A DNA stretch of 64,000 bases. Source: Oryzias latipes. Its lineage: Eukaryota > Chordata > Actinopteri > Beloniformes > Adrianichthyidae. Both the position numbers and the translations under genes were made by a program. The number at the start of each line of letters is the position of its first letter. Position 1 is the first letter of the stretch. This document shows positions 1-13,165 of this stretch, piece by piece. The notes beneath the pieces were generated by a model. That model made no database searches. It worked only from the letters and a program-made list of their open reading frames with translations, and was not told the origin of the DNA. Location: assembly GCF_002234675.1 (NCBI RefSeq), contig NC_019880.2, positions 22,282,289 to 22,346,288 of the forward strand, in the 5' to 3' direction.

Positions 1-870
1 CCACGCACTGATCTGTTGGAGGCAGTGGTTGAGAGAATCCACCGGCCCATATTCACCTGTTGTCAGTGACACATAGATCTGAGTATCATCTGCATAGTTG
101 TGATAAGATATGTTATTACTGCGTATTAACTGCCCTAGTGGCAGCATGTAGAGGTTGAACAGAAGGGGTCCCAGGATCGATCCCTGGGGCACACCACAAT
201 TCAAGCCCATGTAGTCTGAGACACAACTCCCAATTTCAACAAAATATTTCCTGTCTTCTAGATAAGACTTGAGCCAACTTAGGGCAGATCCAGAGATGCC
301 AACCCAGTCTTGGAGTCTGTGCAAAAGGATCCCATGATCAACAGTATCAAAGGCAGCGCTCAGGTCTAGCAGGATTAAGACAGAGACTTTTCCATCATCA
401 GCGTTCAGGCGGATGTCATTGGTTACCTTGATAAGAGCAGTTTCTGTGCTATGATGGGGTCTAAAACCTGACTGGAAAACATCAAACGAATTGTTTAATA
501 AGAGAAAATCAGTGAGCTGTTGGTAGACAACTTTTTCAAGGACTTTTCCTAAAAATGGCAGATTAGAGATAGGTCTGTAATTATTCAGTACAGTGGGATC
601 AAGACCGCTCTTTTTCAGGAGGGGTTTAATGACTGCAGTTTTTAAGGCCTCTGGAAATATTCCAGATTGAAGAGACATGTTAACTATTTGAGTAATTGAT
701 GGCAACACACTGTTCAAGACAGACTTTAGAAATCTAGTGGGTAACACATCAAGGCAGCATGTAGACAAGCTCAGACGGGTGATGGTCTCTTGTACGGCAA
801 AGCGTAGGTGCATAAGGTGTGGTTGGCTCAAACGTTCTCTGAGTGACCAAGAAAGCTGGAAGGTTTATAA
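1..870 (-). mobile_element. L2-clade LINE, reverse transcriptase fragment (runs off window start)
   Basis: I translated the minus strand by hand from about 840 down to base 1 and found one frame without stops. It carries non-LTR reverse transcriptase motifs in order: [84 protein letters not shown] and the catalytic [12 protein letters not shown]. These are characteristic of L2/CR1-type LINEs in fish. The endonuclease part upstream and the C-terminal end (left of base 1) are not in the window. The intact frame suggests a fairly young copy. The right boundary is approximate. Confidence 0.93.
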
Positions 871-3800
871 AGGCTTTAGAGCAACTCATGTTCTGATGGT
901 AAGGTCTTGTGTACTTCATCAGAACGATGCAGAACCACAGACTTACAACAGCAAGCCTTAGAACAACCACATTAGGAACATAAACTACATAACAGGTGAG
1001 CCATTCTGACATGTTTTCTCTTTTTTCTTGAATATTATTTACTTTAGATTGCATGTAATGTTTTGTGCATTTAATACTGTTCACTTTGCTTGATTGTGAA
1101 GGTGTCTCGTCTGCGATGTGCTGTGATACGTTGATGTTTTAAAGCGTCAAACGCTGCAATCATCAGAAACACCTCACGCCTGAGAGCGATGCACACTAAG
1201 CTTTTGGCCTTCAGCAAACTTATTTCTGACCCCTGAATCCTTCAAACTTGATGCCAAGGTGCCTTTAAAATTGTTCTTAAAAAAGGGACACCACAAAGTG
1301 GTAACCAAGAACGATATTGGGATCTTATAATTTGAAATGAACTCATTTTACAGTTCAATTTCCAACACTTGTCACACATTAGGGGTAGGATATTTGTTCT
1401 GAACATTTGACCCACCCTCTGATGGAGCTGCAGTTGTGCTCCAGAACCCCTAAATCAGCCCTAAAAGCTCAGTGTCACGAAGAGGACAATTTAGATTTGA
1501 ACCAACAATCTCCTGCTTACAGTCCACTCCACCCATGGACCAACCATTTTGTGAAATATAAAGCAGATTTTTATTTCATTCAGCTTGAAAAAAGGCTGAG
1601 TATTTTTAGAATGGCCTTTAAAAACATGTTATTACATGTATTACAGGGATTAAGTATTTTAGAGCAGATTTTTTTTTGTTGGACTGAGTTGCTTCCAGAT
1701 TAGCCCCTTTAACCTAAGAAGGAGTGAAAGGAATCATTTTACCTCCAGGGCAGCTCAGAATCCCGTCTGGGATGGGGTCAGGGCTGTTTTTTCTTTTCCA
1801 ATACTTGAGTAAAATGTTACTTTTGGCCATTTATAAACACAAATAGAATCTTAAAAGTGAAACACACTAGTCCATTGTTGTAACCACATGCAGGCCTGTT
1901 CGACGGGCTTTGGCAGCGCCTGTGTGAGTGAAGTGTTTACATGCGGGTGTCATAACAGCCCCCAAATAGCCTGCCTCTGCGAAGAAAGACTACAATAGTA
2001 GGGCGGGTGGGAGAATAAGGGCGGCTATTGCCCCCGGAAGAGATATGTTAAGTGAGTGTTTCAAGTGAGTTAAGTGTGTATCGGGCGGGCCGCTTTCAGC
2101 CGAGTCGCTGGGGAGTAACTGGCGGCACAGTGGTGGCCGGACAGAGGTGAGGAAATGCTGATGTCAGAGGTTAGTCATGTGGGGATGGGGGGTGGGGGGT
2201 GGGGTGTCTGCCTGGCAACAATGCAAAGGGCACGAACAGACATCACATGCCGAAACACATGGAACCCGAGGAAATGCAGGGAGTTGTGGGACAAGATTCC
2301 CCACATTTTTTCCAGTTCTGTTTCGGCAGCCAGTTTCCCCTGAAGCCTCTGCTTCCAGGCAGAAAACACGCGCTCTGTGGAGGCCGTGCCTCCACACCGC
2401 CACCGCCAATGGAGTCCGAATCCCTGTAAAAGAGAGCTTTGTGCCTCTAATGATACACGGACAAGTATTTAAAGCTGGAGGGCCTCATGTTCTCTCGCTG
2501 GGTGACAAATCCACTCTGATGCCAAACAGGCCGGATGCATACCTTCTTGACATCTGAAACAAACCAGCACAGCAACAAGCTGTTCTCACATTACAACATA
2601 ATGCACAGGATGGGAAATCAACAGCCACACGTTTGTTCTATGGTGCAGTTAACAGCATTGGTTTAAAAAAGCATCCTCCACTGGATACAAAATAAAGTTA
2701 CAGTTAGAGTACAGGTGATTTCTTGTCCTCCCTCTGATCAACACGTGGAACTGGAAGACATTTCTTATCCCAAAAGAGAAGTAAATATGATTCTCCCTTT
2801 AATTTATAGGTTTCCTGTGGAAATCAACAACCACATATTAAACTGTCTTTAGTTTCTTGAAACTTTGCTTTTGTAATTTAATTTCAGGCAAGTTAATAAT
2901 AATCACAACTATGCATAGGCCTATAGGAGAAGCAGCTATGTATCTGGTAAAAAGACATGGTATTATGTTGAAAAAAACTAATTGTGTTGCAGGTCATTTT
3001 GTCTCGTATTGTGAAAATCCACTCAAAGCTGTCAAAAAAACAATCAACAACTTGATTTTGTTTTTTATAAACATTTAGAAAAGAGGTATGGCAGTAAATT
3101 TGAATTCCTCCTCCAGGTAGTTTTCCAGTTTATTCTAGATTTTGCAACACAGGCAGCTCACATTTTGATGCTACTTGACAGGCTCGTTGGGTGTGTACTG
3201 TCTGAAACAGTTTGTAACAAGATCTACAGTTACATGCAGACCAGGATTGTCCAACAAAAGGAGACAGTTAACCTGTGATAATACTTCTTCAGCTATAAAC
3301 CTTCGGGAGCTCATTTTTGATGTGTTGGTCAAGGAGACGGCATGAAAAAGTAGCAAGAAAAAACAAACTTAAAACAATTGAGCATTTGTTTATGAATGGA
3401 TTGAGGTTTTTGGAGGATTTTTACTGTTGGTGTTACACATAATTATGAAAATGCCGCATCTTTTGGAATAATCCTGGAGATGAGTTATATGATTTAGTTT
3501 TTTAATCTTTTAAAAGACCAAAATGATATTCAAAATAACAGGTTTTAAAAAGAAATCCAATCCCTCTGATTTGTTTCACAAAGACACACACAGGACGTCA
3601 CACACCAAGCAGAAATGGACTTGATGCCAGGAGTCCAGCTCCAACAAATGGACAAAAGACCAAAGAAAACTGAATAATTAGTTTTTTTATTTCTAAGGCT
3701 TTTTTTGTTTTGTTCTGCAGCGTGTTCACATTTGTACAATTTTGACAGAACAGTTTTTTTGGAGAGCAAAATATTACACATTATTTAAGGTTTCATTTGA

Positions 3801-3953
3801 TTAATACTGGATTCATATTCATATGTTTACATGATTTTTGTACATTTGAACATTTTCACGATTGGAAAGGAGCAGAAGTGAAGAATACACTTCTTATAGT
3901 TGTCTGCCCCCTTTTAAAAATTGCATAATTTCTGCATTTCTCACACCGTCACC
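871..3953. other. Intergenic DNA, no gene recognised
   Basis: Only short unconvincing ORFs are present. The stretch around 1990-2150 is more GC-rich, with a GT-type donor-like site at its end (CAGAG/GTGAGG near 2145). It could be a non-coding first exon or CpG-rich promoter, but nothing downstream supports a gene. Confidence 0.4.
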
Positions 3954-4190
3954 ATGTGGGCCCCAGATGGGTTTGTCCGCAGTGTCCATGGTGGCACCAG
4001 GCAGCTGGCTAACGCTGCCCGGACGCTCTGCTCCCCGGTGGACAACTTAAGCTAGCTTCCAGTTCAGTGAGTGTCCACTTGAAGCAATGTGGGCAAACAT
4101 GGGTGGGGCCACCGTGGAAACTGCGGCTAAACCCATCTGGGGCCCACATTTTCTGCCCATTTTTAAACCAGATGGGGCCCACTCTGCCTT
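3954..4190. repeat. Inverted repeat with perfect 21-bp arms
   Basis: The arm at 3954-3974 (ATGTGGGCCCCAGATGGG plus TTT) is matched exactly in inverse orientation at 4129-4149. The arms enclose about 150 bp, and a further partial copy of the motif (ccagatggggccca) follows at about 4168. This is consistent with a small fold-back element or a repeated WGGGCCC-type module. No target duplication was identified. Confidence 0.6.
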
Positions 4191-4194
4191 GCTG

Positions 4195-5735
4195 ACTTGG
4201 CAGCTCATAGATTGAATCAGGGAAGAAAAAACAAATGTTGTTTTGATATAGGATTTCTTTTAAAAGCGTAGAATTTTAGTTGCAAACGTCCAGCCTGAAC
4301 TCAAACGGAGTTTGTTGTGCAGGAGACCAGATCTGTGTTAAGGTCTGCTGGGGTCCCACGCAAAACAAACCGCTTTAGCATCAGACATCAAACTGATATA
4401 AAACTTTATATCCCTTCTAGGGTTTCCTGACCAAACATAAAAAAGGATTAGGCTTTCTAAAAATACAGCTTTTCCGCAAAAGTTGCAACACTTCCTTACT
4501 TACGGAAAATCAATGTACTCCTCTAATTAAGTATGCGCAGAATGAAGCTGGTTAGAAATAAACTGCCCAATAACCCTCGACTCATTCCAATATTAGCCTA
4601 ACTTTTATCTGCCCCCCCCCCCAGGCTTTGTAAAAGAGAGACCATTTAAAAAAATAGCTCTGCAGACACTTCTGAAGGACAGATCCCTGCCTGACAACAC
4701 CTCCACTCCTGTCAGAAGTGAGAGATGGAGCTCAGAACGCTGCTTTAATCTGAGCTTTCTCCGCTGCAGCCAAGAAACCAGCGGATCAGAGAAACTGACA
4801 TCCCCAACTTATCAGATTCTAAAGGCTTTTTTATTTATTTTTTCAGTGGAAAAAATACATTTGCTTTTGTTGTTTTAAGGCTGTGTGGGAAGAATGACAA
4901 TATTTGCATCACAACTGTTAAATTCTAACACAATACATGTGTTTTCACTGTGATTTTCTCAGGTTTCTCAAATAAATACAAATTTGCTAAAAAACATTGT
5001 GAGAGAAAACATCAGAGCAGTCATGAGATATCTCCAAGATGCAAGACATTGTGTACGCAGCCGAGCTGGTGTCACAGTGAGTTGAAATATTTGTTAGTGG
5101 TAATTAGATTTAAATATAGCACACATTACGCAACTCTGGTCTCTTTGAGGACCTGCTTTTAATCTCTCGGCGGATCAGAGTATCACTTTCTCTGCTCCTA
5201 AATGCAGCGGGGTTCAGTCTTCTGGCATATGCAGTCTTCCATACATCTGCCTCCCATCCATTTCACTGTCAATTAAGGTAACTCTCTGCGGTATTACATA
5301 ATTACAGAAGCATGACAACTGTTGCTCCAAACAGGCGGCTTAGAAAGCGCATCTCTGAAACGCTAAAAAATGAGGATGCAGCTTGAAAGGCAGCAATGCC
5401 TGTGTCCTTAAGGGATTACGTTGTTATGTTATCCAGCTTCATTTCCAAAAAGCCCCGGAACTGCTTTGAATGTTGTCATGTGGGTCATTTGACGGCAGAG
5501 TAACTACTTTTTTTCAAGAGGCTTTTAATTGCACTGAGCCCTGGACCTGTTACATGAGCTGTGGGTGCTTTCAGCGGGAATCCAGCTGTGCACAGGACAC
5601 CAGCTGTGACAGTCACAGTTTAGCGCTCACTGCTTTCTGCAGCTTTGTCCTCAAAGAGCAGCTGCACCTGAGGGCTCGGGATGCCGATGACACAAAAACA
5701 CAGAACAAGGAGTAAAGACAATTGGGCTGATCTTA
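4195..5735. other. Intergenic DNA, no gene recognised
   Basis: AT-rich single-copy-looking sequence with a short C-run near 4612-4622. No coding frame resembles a known protein. Confidence 0.4.
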
Positions 5736-6066
5736 CAGTGAAGAAAAGAAGTATTTGAGCCCTTACTAATCTTGAAGGTTTGCCCAATTAAAATAAATAA
5801 ACAGTCTGCTGTCCTAATGGGCGGTTCAATTGTGCAGTGAGAGATAGAAAATGACAAAGAAATATCAAGAAATCCACGTTAAAGAATTTATATGCATTTA
5901 TTTGCATATAAATTAAACATATAAATATGAATTAAATTTTGCATATTCACATATCATTGCGGGAAACAAGTATTTGGTCCCCTAGTAACCATCAAGAGTT
6001 CTGGTTCACACAGACTCTCCTGCCACCTGAACTAATCGCCTGTAGAAAAGTCACCTGTCCACAGGA
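5736..6066. mobile_element. Tc1/mariner-type element, left end
   Basis: The sequence starts at a TA dinucleotide followed by CAGTGAAGAAAAGAAGTATTTGAGCCC and later contains aacaagtatttggtcccct and gtcacctgtccacagga. These phrases are typical of the end regions of teleost Tc1/mariner elements. The matching opposite end is at 7487-7640, so the element was opened by about 1.4 kb of other DNA. No transposase frame survives. Confidence 0.65.
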
Positions 6067-7486
6067 TTCTATTCAATTCTATTCATTTTTCTTTATTTCA
6101 AACACAAACGAAAATAAACACAAGAGTTTAAAATGGACAAATGAAACAAGACAGTGTGCTTGAAAAGGAGTGGGTTGAAGAGAAATCCTGTATGATCTGC
6201 ATTCACATTACATTATGCATAGCTCCTATGCAGAAGTAACATTGTTGTTTTTATTGATCATATCTGGCCTTGTACAGTTCCATTAGTGTCTTCTTGTAGG
6301 TTTTTTTTGAATGCATGCACATTTTTGGTTTGTTTTAAACCTTTGTCCATTCCGTTCCATAGATCCACAGCACATTTTAATTTGTGTAGTACGAATTCAC
6401 TGCTTTTTGAAGTTCATATGATTTCTCAAATTGTAACTTGCATCTTTGTCCTTGAGTGTTTGTTGTATGCTAATTGGAAGTAATTTACTTCTGGCTTTTT
6501 ACATGATGAGGGCTGTTTTAAGTTTATCTAGTTCCCATACTTGCAATAAACCCAACTTTCCTCACCATGAACTATTGGAATAGCTTTTTTTGTAGGATAT
6601 ACAAGCACTGTTAATTTGTTTTATAAGTTTTTCCCCAAACTTCTACACTGTTCTAGTAATCAAGCTTTGTGAGTGTATGACGCGTTTTTCCCAACACTGC
6701 TATGCTTTTAACAAGTTTAGCTCAGACTTGCTTTATTTGTGGCTTCCAGCTTATTTTGTCGTCCATAATTAGTCAGAGGAACTCGATTTCAGTCACTCTT
6801 TCCAAAACATGATCAGTAATATTAATTCTTAAATCAACAGCTCCTGGGACCACTCGAGCTCTCAAACTCCCCCACCAAGTTGAGGTGTCGTTTCAGCTTC
6901 ACAAACGGAAAATCGTCCAAGAGGATTGGGATCCAGATCAGCTCAAACACAGTCTCACCAAAGCAGATGACAAACCAATGGCAGCAAATTTTAGGTTGAC
7001 GAAAATAGGGAACTTCTGCTGTGGCTGTAAAGTCACAGGTGACTTTCTGGCACTCATCGTCTTCTTCTGTGGTTTATTGGCAGTTTGGCACACAGCTTTT
7101 TGATGCATTGCCACCACCCAGTCTGTAACGCAGATCTGGAATTGTTTTTCTCCCAAACTCTTTCTCTGATCTCACTAAGTGCCACCTAGATTCTCCATAA
7201 CAACTTTGTTTACTTGAGAAAGAAAATCAAAATGTCATAAGCACCTCTGTTGCTTTTCTATTCTATTCTCGACTGCCATGCATACGTGTTGCATGTCATT
7301 ATTGCATGGTCTTTAGTCTTGGCATCACCACAGAATTCCCACTCGCATGATTTCCTATTGGCAAGGATCAGCAGAGCAAGTGAGATGAGTTAACCAGATT
7401 AACTGGCAAGGCTGCCTGCTGATGGGGGAAGGGGCGTGTCTCGAAGATAAGAAATGTCTGCCAATCAGACTTTCCAGCAAGTGGGA
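6067..7486. other. DNA between the two Tc1-like ends, partly repeat-like
   Basis: T-rich and A-rich sequence with phrases such as tttctttatttcaaacacaaacg and gaaaaggagtgggttgaag near 6090-6180. These resemble the 3' region of fish LINEs read backwards. It probably represents one or more insertions into the Tc1-like element. No intact ORF could be assigned. Confidence 0.35.
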
Positions 7487-7640
7487 TCAAAGACTTATTT
7501 CCCTCAATGAAATGCAAATACTTGTAATTAGCCTCTTTAAAGTGGATTTCTTGATTTTCTTTGTGATTTTCTGTCTCTCACTGCTCAAATCAAGCTGCCA
7601 TTAGGATAACAAACTGTCAAATAAATTCTTATTTCCTCCA
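7487..7640. mobile_element. Tc1/mariner-type element, right end
   Basis: The phrases ggatcaaagacttatttccctcaatgaaatgcaaa and ttttctgtctctcactg match the subterminal region expected opposite the 5736 end of the same Tc1-like family. The outer TIR is decayed. Confidence 0.6.
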
Positions 7641-7848
7641 AGTCATGGAAGCAAACTTTCAGGAATCATCGGTGATCTGAGTTTATGCAGGATTGTTTAT
7701 TCTCTTCATTTTTCTGACTGTCAGCATGTTCATGTGGCAGAGTTGAAAAGAAAAATCCAAAGAAGAACATCTGTAGTCATAACTTGTTTAGCAAAATGTA
7801 AGTGCGTAGCACCGGGTACTGAGAATCTTTCACATTCAAGATTTTATG

Positions 7849-8159
7849 CAGGGGCGGGGCTACAGGGGGGCAGGTGCCCCTCCAGCAAATAGGTTTTCCC
7901 CACTCTTGCCCAAGCCCGATTTCTGAGTCAATATTAGTATTGTAATTCCCAACATTTAAGCAATACAAGCTTTTTCAGGGATTGGCAAAATAACAAAAGC
8001 AAGATTTTTAAATAAAACGACAACAATAATATAAACTTTTAGAACTGCGTATTTTTTTATCCATTCATCTGCATTGGCCTTCCACTGGGGTTTTGCCACC
8101 CTTTCAAAGTCTTTCAAAGTCTTTTGCCCCCCATATAAAATGTTGTAGCTCCGCCCCTG
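7849..8159. mobile_element. Non-autonomous hAT-like MITE (311 bp)
   Basis: The left terminus is CAGGGGCGGGGCTACA and the inverse of the right terminus is CAGGGGCGGAGCTACA, so 15 of 16 bases match. CAGGGG-type termini of this length are typical of hAT elements. The 8-bp flanks do not match, so the target duplication has decayed or the ends are slightly misplaced. It has no coding capacity. Confidence 0.7.
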
Positions 8160-9218
8160 GTTCTGGTCCTCTATAACCATGTGAAGTGGCTGTGGCCCTT
8201 TCTTTTCCCACGCTGTCATTCCATTCATTCCTCTCTGCTTTGGGCAACAGCCACTCAGTCCACACGTTTCCATCCAGCGAATGTCCGTTTTCTCTCCTTT
8301 ATGTTTCATCTGTCTGTCTCTCCTCTTTCCAGCTCGCTGCGTTAAACCTCCTCCACCTCAGTCGTCAGCACATTCGTCCCATAGAGCATCATCAGTGCCA
8401 TGACCACTAGCAGCTTGTAGACCGTGGAGGATCTTCATCTGCTGGTTCTGATTCTGAGCTTGCTAGGCCATATCCCAAAGTCCAACTGCAAAAGGACCTT
8501 TGGATCCTTCATGATCTTCTGAGATTGCTCCGTACTGAGCTTCTGCTATCCTCCAGCTCATGCGACAGATCTACCACAGTTCAGTCATGGACCTGCATAA
8601 ACTACAGCAGTGCTATATGTCCTCTGCAAACAAGCTTGACACTAACTTTGTTCAATCTGCCTGTTACACTGCTGATCCCCCCATAAATATAAGTTATTAA
8701 ATACCCAACGTGTGTTGCATGGCTTACACATCCATTTTTTTTTAAATCCTCATACAATTCTACCTTTCAAACACATATCTCTGGGTACAGACCAGACTCT
8801 GTGAATATGTTCTGGGCTGCAGCAGAATATTTCTCACAGACAAACTTGTTTTCTTCCAATTCACAGAATTTTGAAGGGTGTGTAAGAACCCTGACAGGAG
8901 AAATTCAAACCCGTTTCTTTCGCGCTGCACACAAATGGCTCAGCTCAAAAGGATACTAAATCAGTCTCTAATTCCCCCCAATGGGATTTCTGCTGTAATC
9001 TGGACTCAACATTAAACACTGAATGAACTGAATCAACACCCAACCCCCCACAAATGCAACAACGCTGACAAAATAAACAAGCGATCAGTGATTAACGGTG
9101 GCGTTTATCTGATCTCCAAAATGAAAGCAAGTCCACCAGGAGTGAACTTTTGAAGCTTATAGATCGTGCTAACGTCTAGTGGAAACTCCTACCGACACGT
9201 CAATGCAACAATGACAGA
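8160..9218. other. Intergenic DNA, no gene recognised
   Basis: Contains no ORF resembling a known protein and no repeat ends that I could pair. Confidence 0.4.
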
Positions 9219-9234
9219 AGAAGAATGTGTGGTT

Positions 9235-9630
9235 CTTCCCTTTTTGTACTACATTTGAACCTTACCGTAACGATAAACAACCAGTAAACTTGTTGCTTTA
9301 TGCTGCTTCATGGTCTTATCCCCCCTACCCTCCTATTATCACCCTACTACCCCCCTCTCTCTCTAACATCCCTCCCTCTTCTTCCCTTCTTTCCTTTTCC
9401 GTCCGGTCCAACACCCAAGATTTTCAAACATGGTTGAAATTAATAAAGCTTGGCCTCAATTACAAAAGGGGTTTATTCAGACATACATCTGGTTTGTATG
9501 AAGATTAATAACCCCTATTGTTAAAGTAAAATATGTCCAACACAAGAGGCCGTCAGCTCTCATCTGTCTGCCCAGCTGTTGGACAGGACAAGTTTAAAAA
9601 AAAAAAAAAAATAAATAAAAAAAAAAAAAA
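9235..9630 (+). mobile_element. 5'-truncated L1-type LINE tail with 16-bp target duplication
   Basis: The insert is flanked by exact direct repeats AGAAGAATGTGTGGTT at 9219-9234 and 9631-9646 and ends in a poly-A run (about 9596-9630). Its 3' part (atgtccaacacaag, then cagctgttggacaggacaag) matches the tails at about 31266-31330 (+), 33163-33260 (- orientation) and 37340-37500 (- orientation). This is therefore a dead-on-arrival copy of the same L1-like family, made by target-primed reverse transcription. Confidence 0.88.
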
Positions 9631-9646
9631 AGAAGAATGTGTGGTT

Positions 9647-10158
9647 AGAAAACGTGAAGAGCTTGGAGGGTCAGCCTGCACGTCCCTTGAACAGACGTCC
9701 TGGAACAAGCTCCATGGCCGAGAGCTCCCTCTGCTGCAATGGGGTTTGCTAAGAAGCTGACAGGTGGACGGTGGACTGGGTGACAACAGAGCAGGAGCAG
9801 ATCCTCAAAAACCCCTCCAGGGACCCAACCAGGCTATCCAGAGATAGAGGCAGTTACTGGAAAACTGTAATAAACAGAAACACATGAAAGGGGGGTGTAA
9901 AAAGCACCTGAGGTCTTGAGCAGCAACCTCTTCTGGACCTCCAGCTGCAGCACACAAGAAGATGCTTGTGGTTTCATTACTCCTGGACCATTACAGCTCA
10001 GTCCTGAATCACTGACTGTACCTGAGAACTGGACCGAGAGAGTGTGACGTCACCCTCAGGAAATGCTTCCAGTTCCAAGTCAATTCAGTAACCATTTGTA
10101 TGGGACACGGACGCCACCATGTTGGCGGCAGAGGAAAATGTGTCCAGATAACATTTAG
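9647..10158. other. Intergenic DNA, no gene recognised
   Basis: No convincing coding frame or repeat end. Confidence 0.4.
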
Positions 10159-10363
10159 CCTTTGTGCTATCTTAGATGACCCCCCCCTTACATTGACGTG
10201 TTCTCCCTGTTATGACAATGGTGGATAAAGGTGGAAAGATTTCATGTAATCCATGGACCCCAGTGAAGATCACAAATCATTGAAGAAAAAAGGTTCAGAG
10301 CACTGTCTAGTGGGTCTAGATGACCCAACTCCCAATATTAAAGTGCCTAAGATGGCACAAGGG
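10159..10363 (+). mobile_element. piggyBac-type MITE (TTAA-flanked, 205 bp), copy 1
   Basis: It has CCYTTGTGCTATCTTAG-like termini in inverse orientation (right end gatggcacaaGGG). It is flanked on the right by TTAA (10364-10367) and on the left by TTAG (10155-10158), a one-base decay of TTAA. The same 195-205 bp sequence recurs at 29264-29468 and 52004-52198 and as partial copies at 52628 and 52767. CCC ends and TTAA targets are the hallmark of piggyBac-superfamily insertion. Confidence 0.82.
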
Positions 10364-10990
10364 TTAAAATGTTTCTCAGCACTAACACTTTTTTTTGCTA
10401 CTCTGTGTGAAATGTTATACCTTCACGGACTCATGTTCAGTCCACACATGTTGACTCAGGCTTTGCTGGAAATCTGGATGAAAGGCGCTTGGGTGGGATT
10501 GATTTAGAGCGAAAAACGGTGAGCAACGTAACATCAAAGGATTCTCCCTCCAAAACATGCAGACAAACTGGGAGCTGGAGTCAGTGGGTCCAAGTAAAAA
10601 GTCTGTTTTGTTCAACAAATAAATACAAAAATGTTGCACAGCTAGAATACTTTTTTCATTCTTTATCATCACTGAGCTCCACCATGTTTTACTATAAACA
10701 GAGTTCTCTTCTGAGTTATCCTTCAGTCCTTCTGCTTCAAATTCCTCTGATTAGAATCCAGAAAGTTTGTTTAATCCTAAACATCATTAGTTTTCTGTTT
10801 TTCTTTAAAAGTCAGAGCTTTGTGCTGCGTGCATCCTGCTCCCCGCTTATGCAGGACTGGCCTCTCTTTCTTTCTCAAGTTTCTGCTCAAATTTCTTTTT
10901 CTTCTCCAGTATTTAGTTTCGGTCATGTTCTCTTTTGCGTTGTCAGTCACACCAGGTTAAGGTTGCTGATCATCCACAAAATAAATAATA
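10364..10990. other. Intergenic DNA, no gene recognised
   Basis: Short ORFs only, with no recognisable domain. Confidence 0.4.
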
Positions 10991-10997
10991 TTATACC

Positions 10998-11166
10998 ACG
11001 CTCCGGGTGAATACTCGATTCCGATTGGCTGCTGGGTGTGTGTTAAAAAGTGATAACTGCACACCCCAAAAAGAAGTTCCGGTCACCTGGTTAATATTTA
11101 TTTATTTCTTTTGTAAGTGACCATGGTATAAGCGGGTTAATGGCCTTCGAAGTGTGCATTATCACT
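10998..11166. mobile_element. Fold-back MITE, left part (split by the L1 insertion)
   Basis: Near the junction the sequence reads AAGTGTGCATTATCACT. Across the L1 it continues as gTTTAACGCAC and, after a short loop, returns as its inverse GTGCGTTAAAAAATGATAATGCACACTT (about 16334-16361). A related inverse block (gtgtgttaaaaagtgataactgcacacc) lies at 11037-11064. Together these form a hairpin-type non-autonomous element whose right part is at 16284-16361. Confidence 0.6.
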
Positions 11167-13165
11167 TTTTAAAAAAAATATTAATCTTTCTTTAAGTGAG
11201 ACAACAGAAAGAGAAAAAACAACAACAAACGAAAATATACTGGAAAAACAGATCTGACAAACACAAACTACCAATACCAACACAAAAACAGGGAGTAAAA
11301 AAAAAAAGGAAAATAACAAAAATAAAAAATACATGGGAAAAGTGTGTGTGTGTGTGTGTGATTGTGTGAATGTGTGTGATGTGAGGACAACGAGAGAGAA
11401 TTCCATCCACAAGCTAACTATACATAGTTAGGGCTACATTATTAGAGATTCATATAGATAGACAGGAAAGGCTAGAGACATATATAACTATAAATTCATT
11501 ATATTCTTGATCCTAGAAAAGTCAGTAGCAGTAACAGTCACACATTAGAAATGTTCCTCTTAACATTATTACAAAAAAAAGATAATAGTGATCCCAGATA
11601 AAACTCAATGTTCGTCTAGGAACTCAATGAAAGCTGACCATACAGATAGTGGTCCGGTCGTGTCAGTGGGGGAAGGTAATGAATTGGCTAAAGAGATGTA
11701 TTCAAGAATTTTTTTTTCCATATAGACAGGTTTATGGTGTTCGTTGATTTCCAGCCCATGAAGATGTTTTTTTTAGCAACTGTTATTGCTACAAGAATAA
11801 ATTTATTCTTAGACAGGTCAAGATTCAAATGTGATAATTCTGAAAGGTTTCCTAATAGACACAGTGAAGGTAATAAAGGGATAAGGCAGGCCAAGAAGGT
11901 AGATAAAGTTTGGGTAATTTCTTCCCAGAATTCTTTAATGGGTGTGCAGTCTCAAGTTGCGTGAATATCCAAGGTATTTTGGGTGCAAAATGGGCAGATC
12001 TCTGAATTGAATCCCATTCTTGACCTTTTTTCTCTTGAGTAGGGAATTCTATGGAGGGTTTTGTATTGTGTAAATTGTAAATTAGTGTTTTTTGTCATAC
12101 TATAGATGTTTTTACATATTTGAGCCTAGAACTCAGTGTAACCAGGAATTGAAAGATCGTTTTCCCACTTGGTTTTGGGAAGTGATAAAGACTCATCTGA
12201 GAATATGATTATTTTATATATTTTTTAGAAAAGTTTCTTTCTTGAGGTTATTTTTATTAAATCTGTTGCTGCAGGTGGAAGATCTAAATTTATTGTAGTT
12301 GCAGAAATGTTAGCTTCTATTGAAGATTTATGTTGTAGATATTCTAAAAATTGACTGTTCCTGATGCCGTATTCCTGGATAAAATAAGAAAATGGTATTA
12401 GACCACTGGAATTAAAAATATGTTTGAGATGCGTAATACCCTTATTAGCCCAGATTATTCCAAATTGGTGTAGAATAGGATATCGATAGACTTGAGTTTA
12501 TAATTTTATAGAGTTTCCACCAGGCATTGAGAGTAAGCCTTCCTGCATCTAAGCCTCCCTGAGATTTGGTTTTCTGTAAGGTGGCTAATTTTATTCGTGG
12601 TGTTTTATTTTTCTAATCGAATTTTGTAATGATTGAGTCTAAGGATTTCAACCAGCTGCGAGGGTGCTGCACAAAAATCATTGAAAATAAATAATTTATT
12701 TCAGGAAAGATTGTCATTTTAATTACTGTTATTCTGCCCATGATGGAGATAAGTAAGTTTACCCAGCGTTGCAGGTCATCCCTTACTGTTTTCAAGAGAG
12801 GAGTAAAGTTGAGCTTAACCAGCTTTGAAGGGCCCTGATGGGATTTTAATACCTAAATAGGTGATGTGATTTATGCATACTGGAATAGCTGATGTATGGG
12901 CTGTATTATCCCATTTAGTTTTATCCAGTGAAAGTATAGCTGATTTGTTCCAATTAACAGAGTAATTTGCAAATTTTGATAATTGATTAATTAAATCTGT
13001 AACTTCTTGTAAAGATGATTGAGGATTTTGTAGAAACAATAAAACATCATCAGCATATAAAGTAATTTTATGGTGGGCTAGCGATGTCTGGATTCCGATT
13101 ATGTTGAGGTTCTGTTGTAAAGCTGCTGCTAATGGTTCAATAAAGAGAATAAATAAGGAAGGAGA

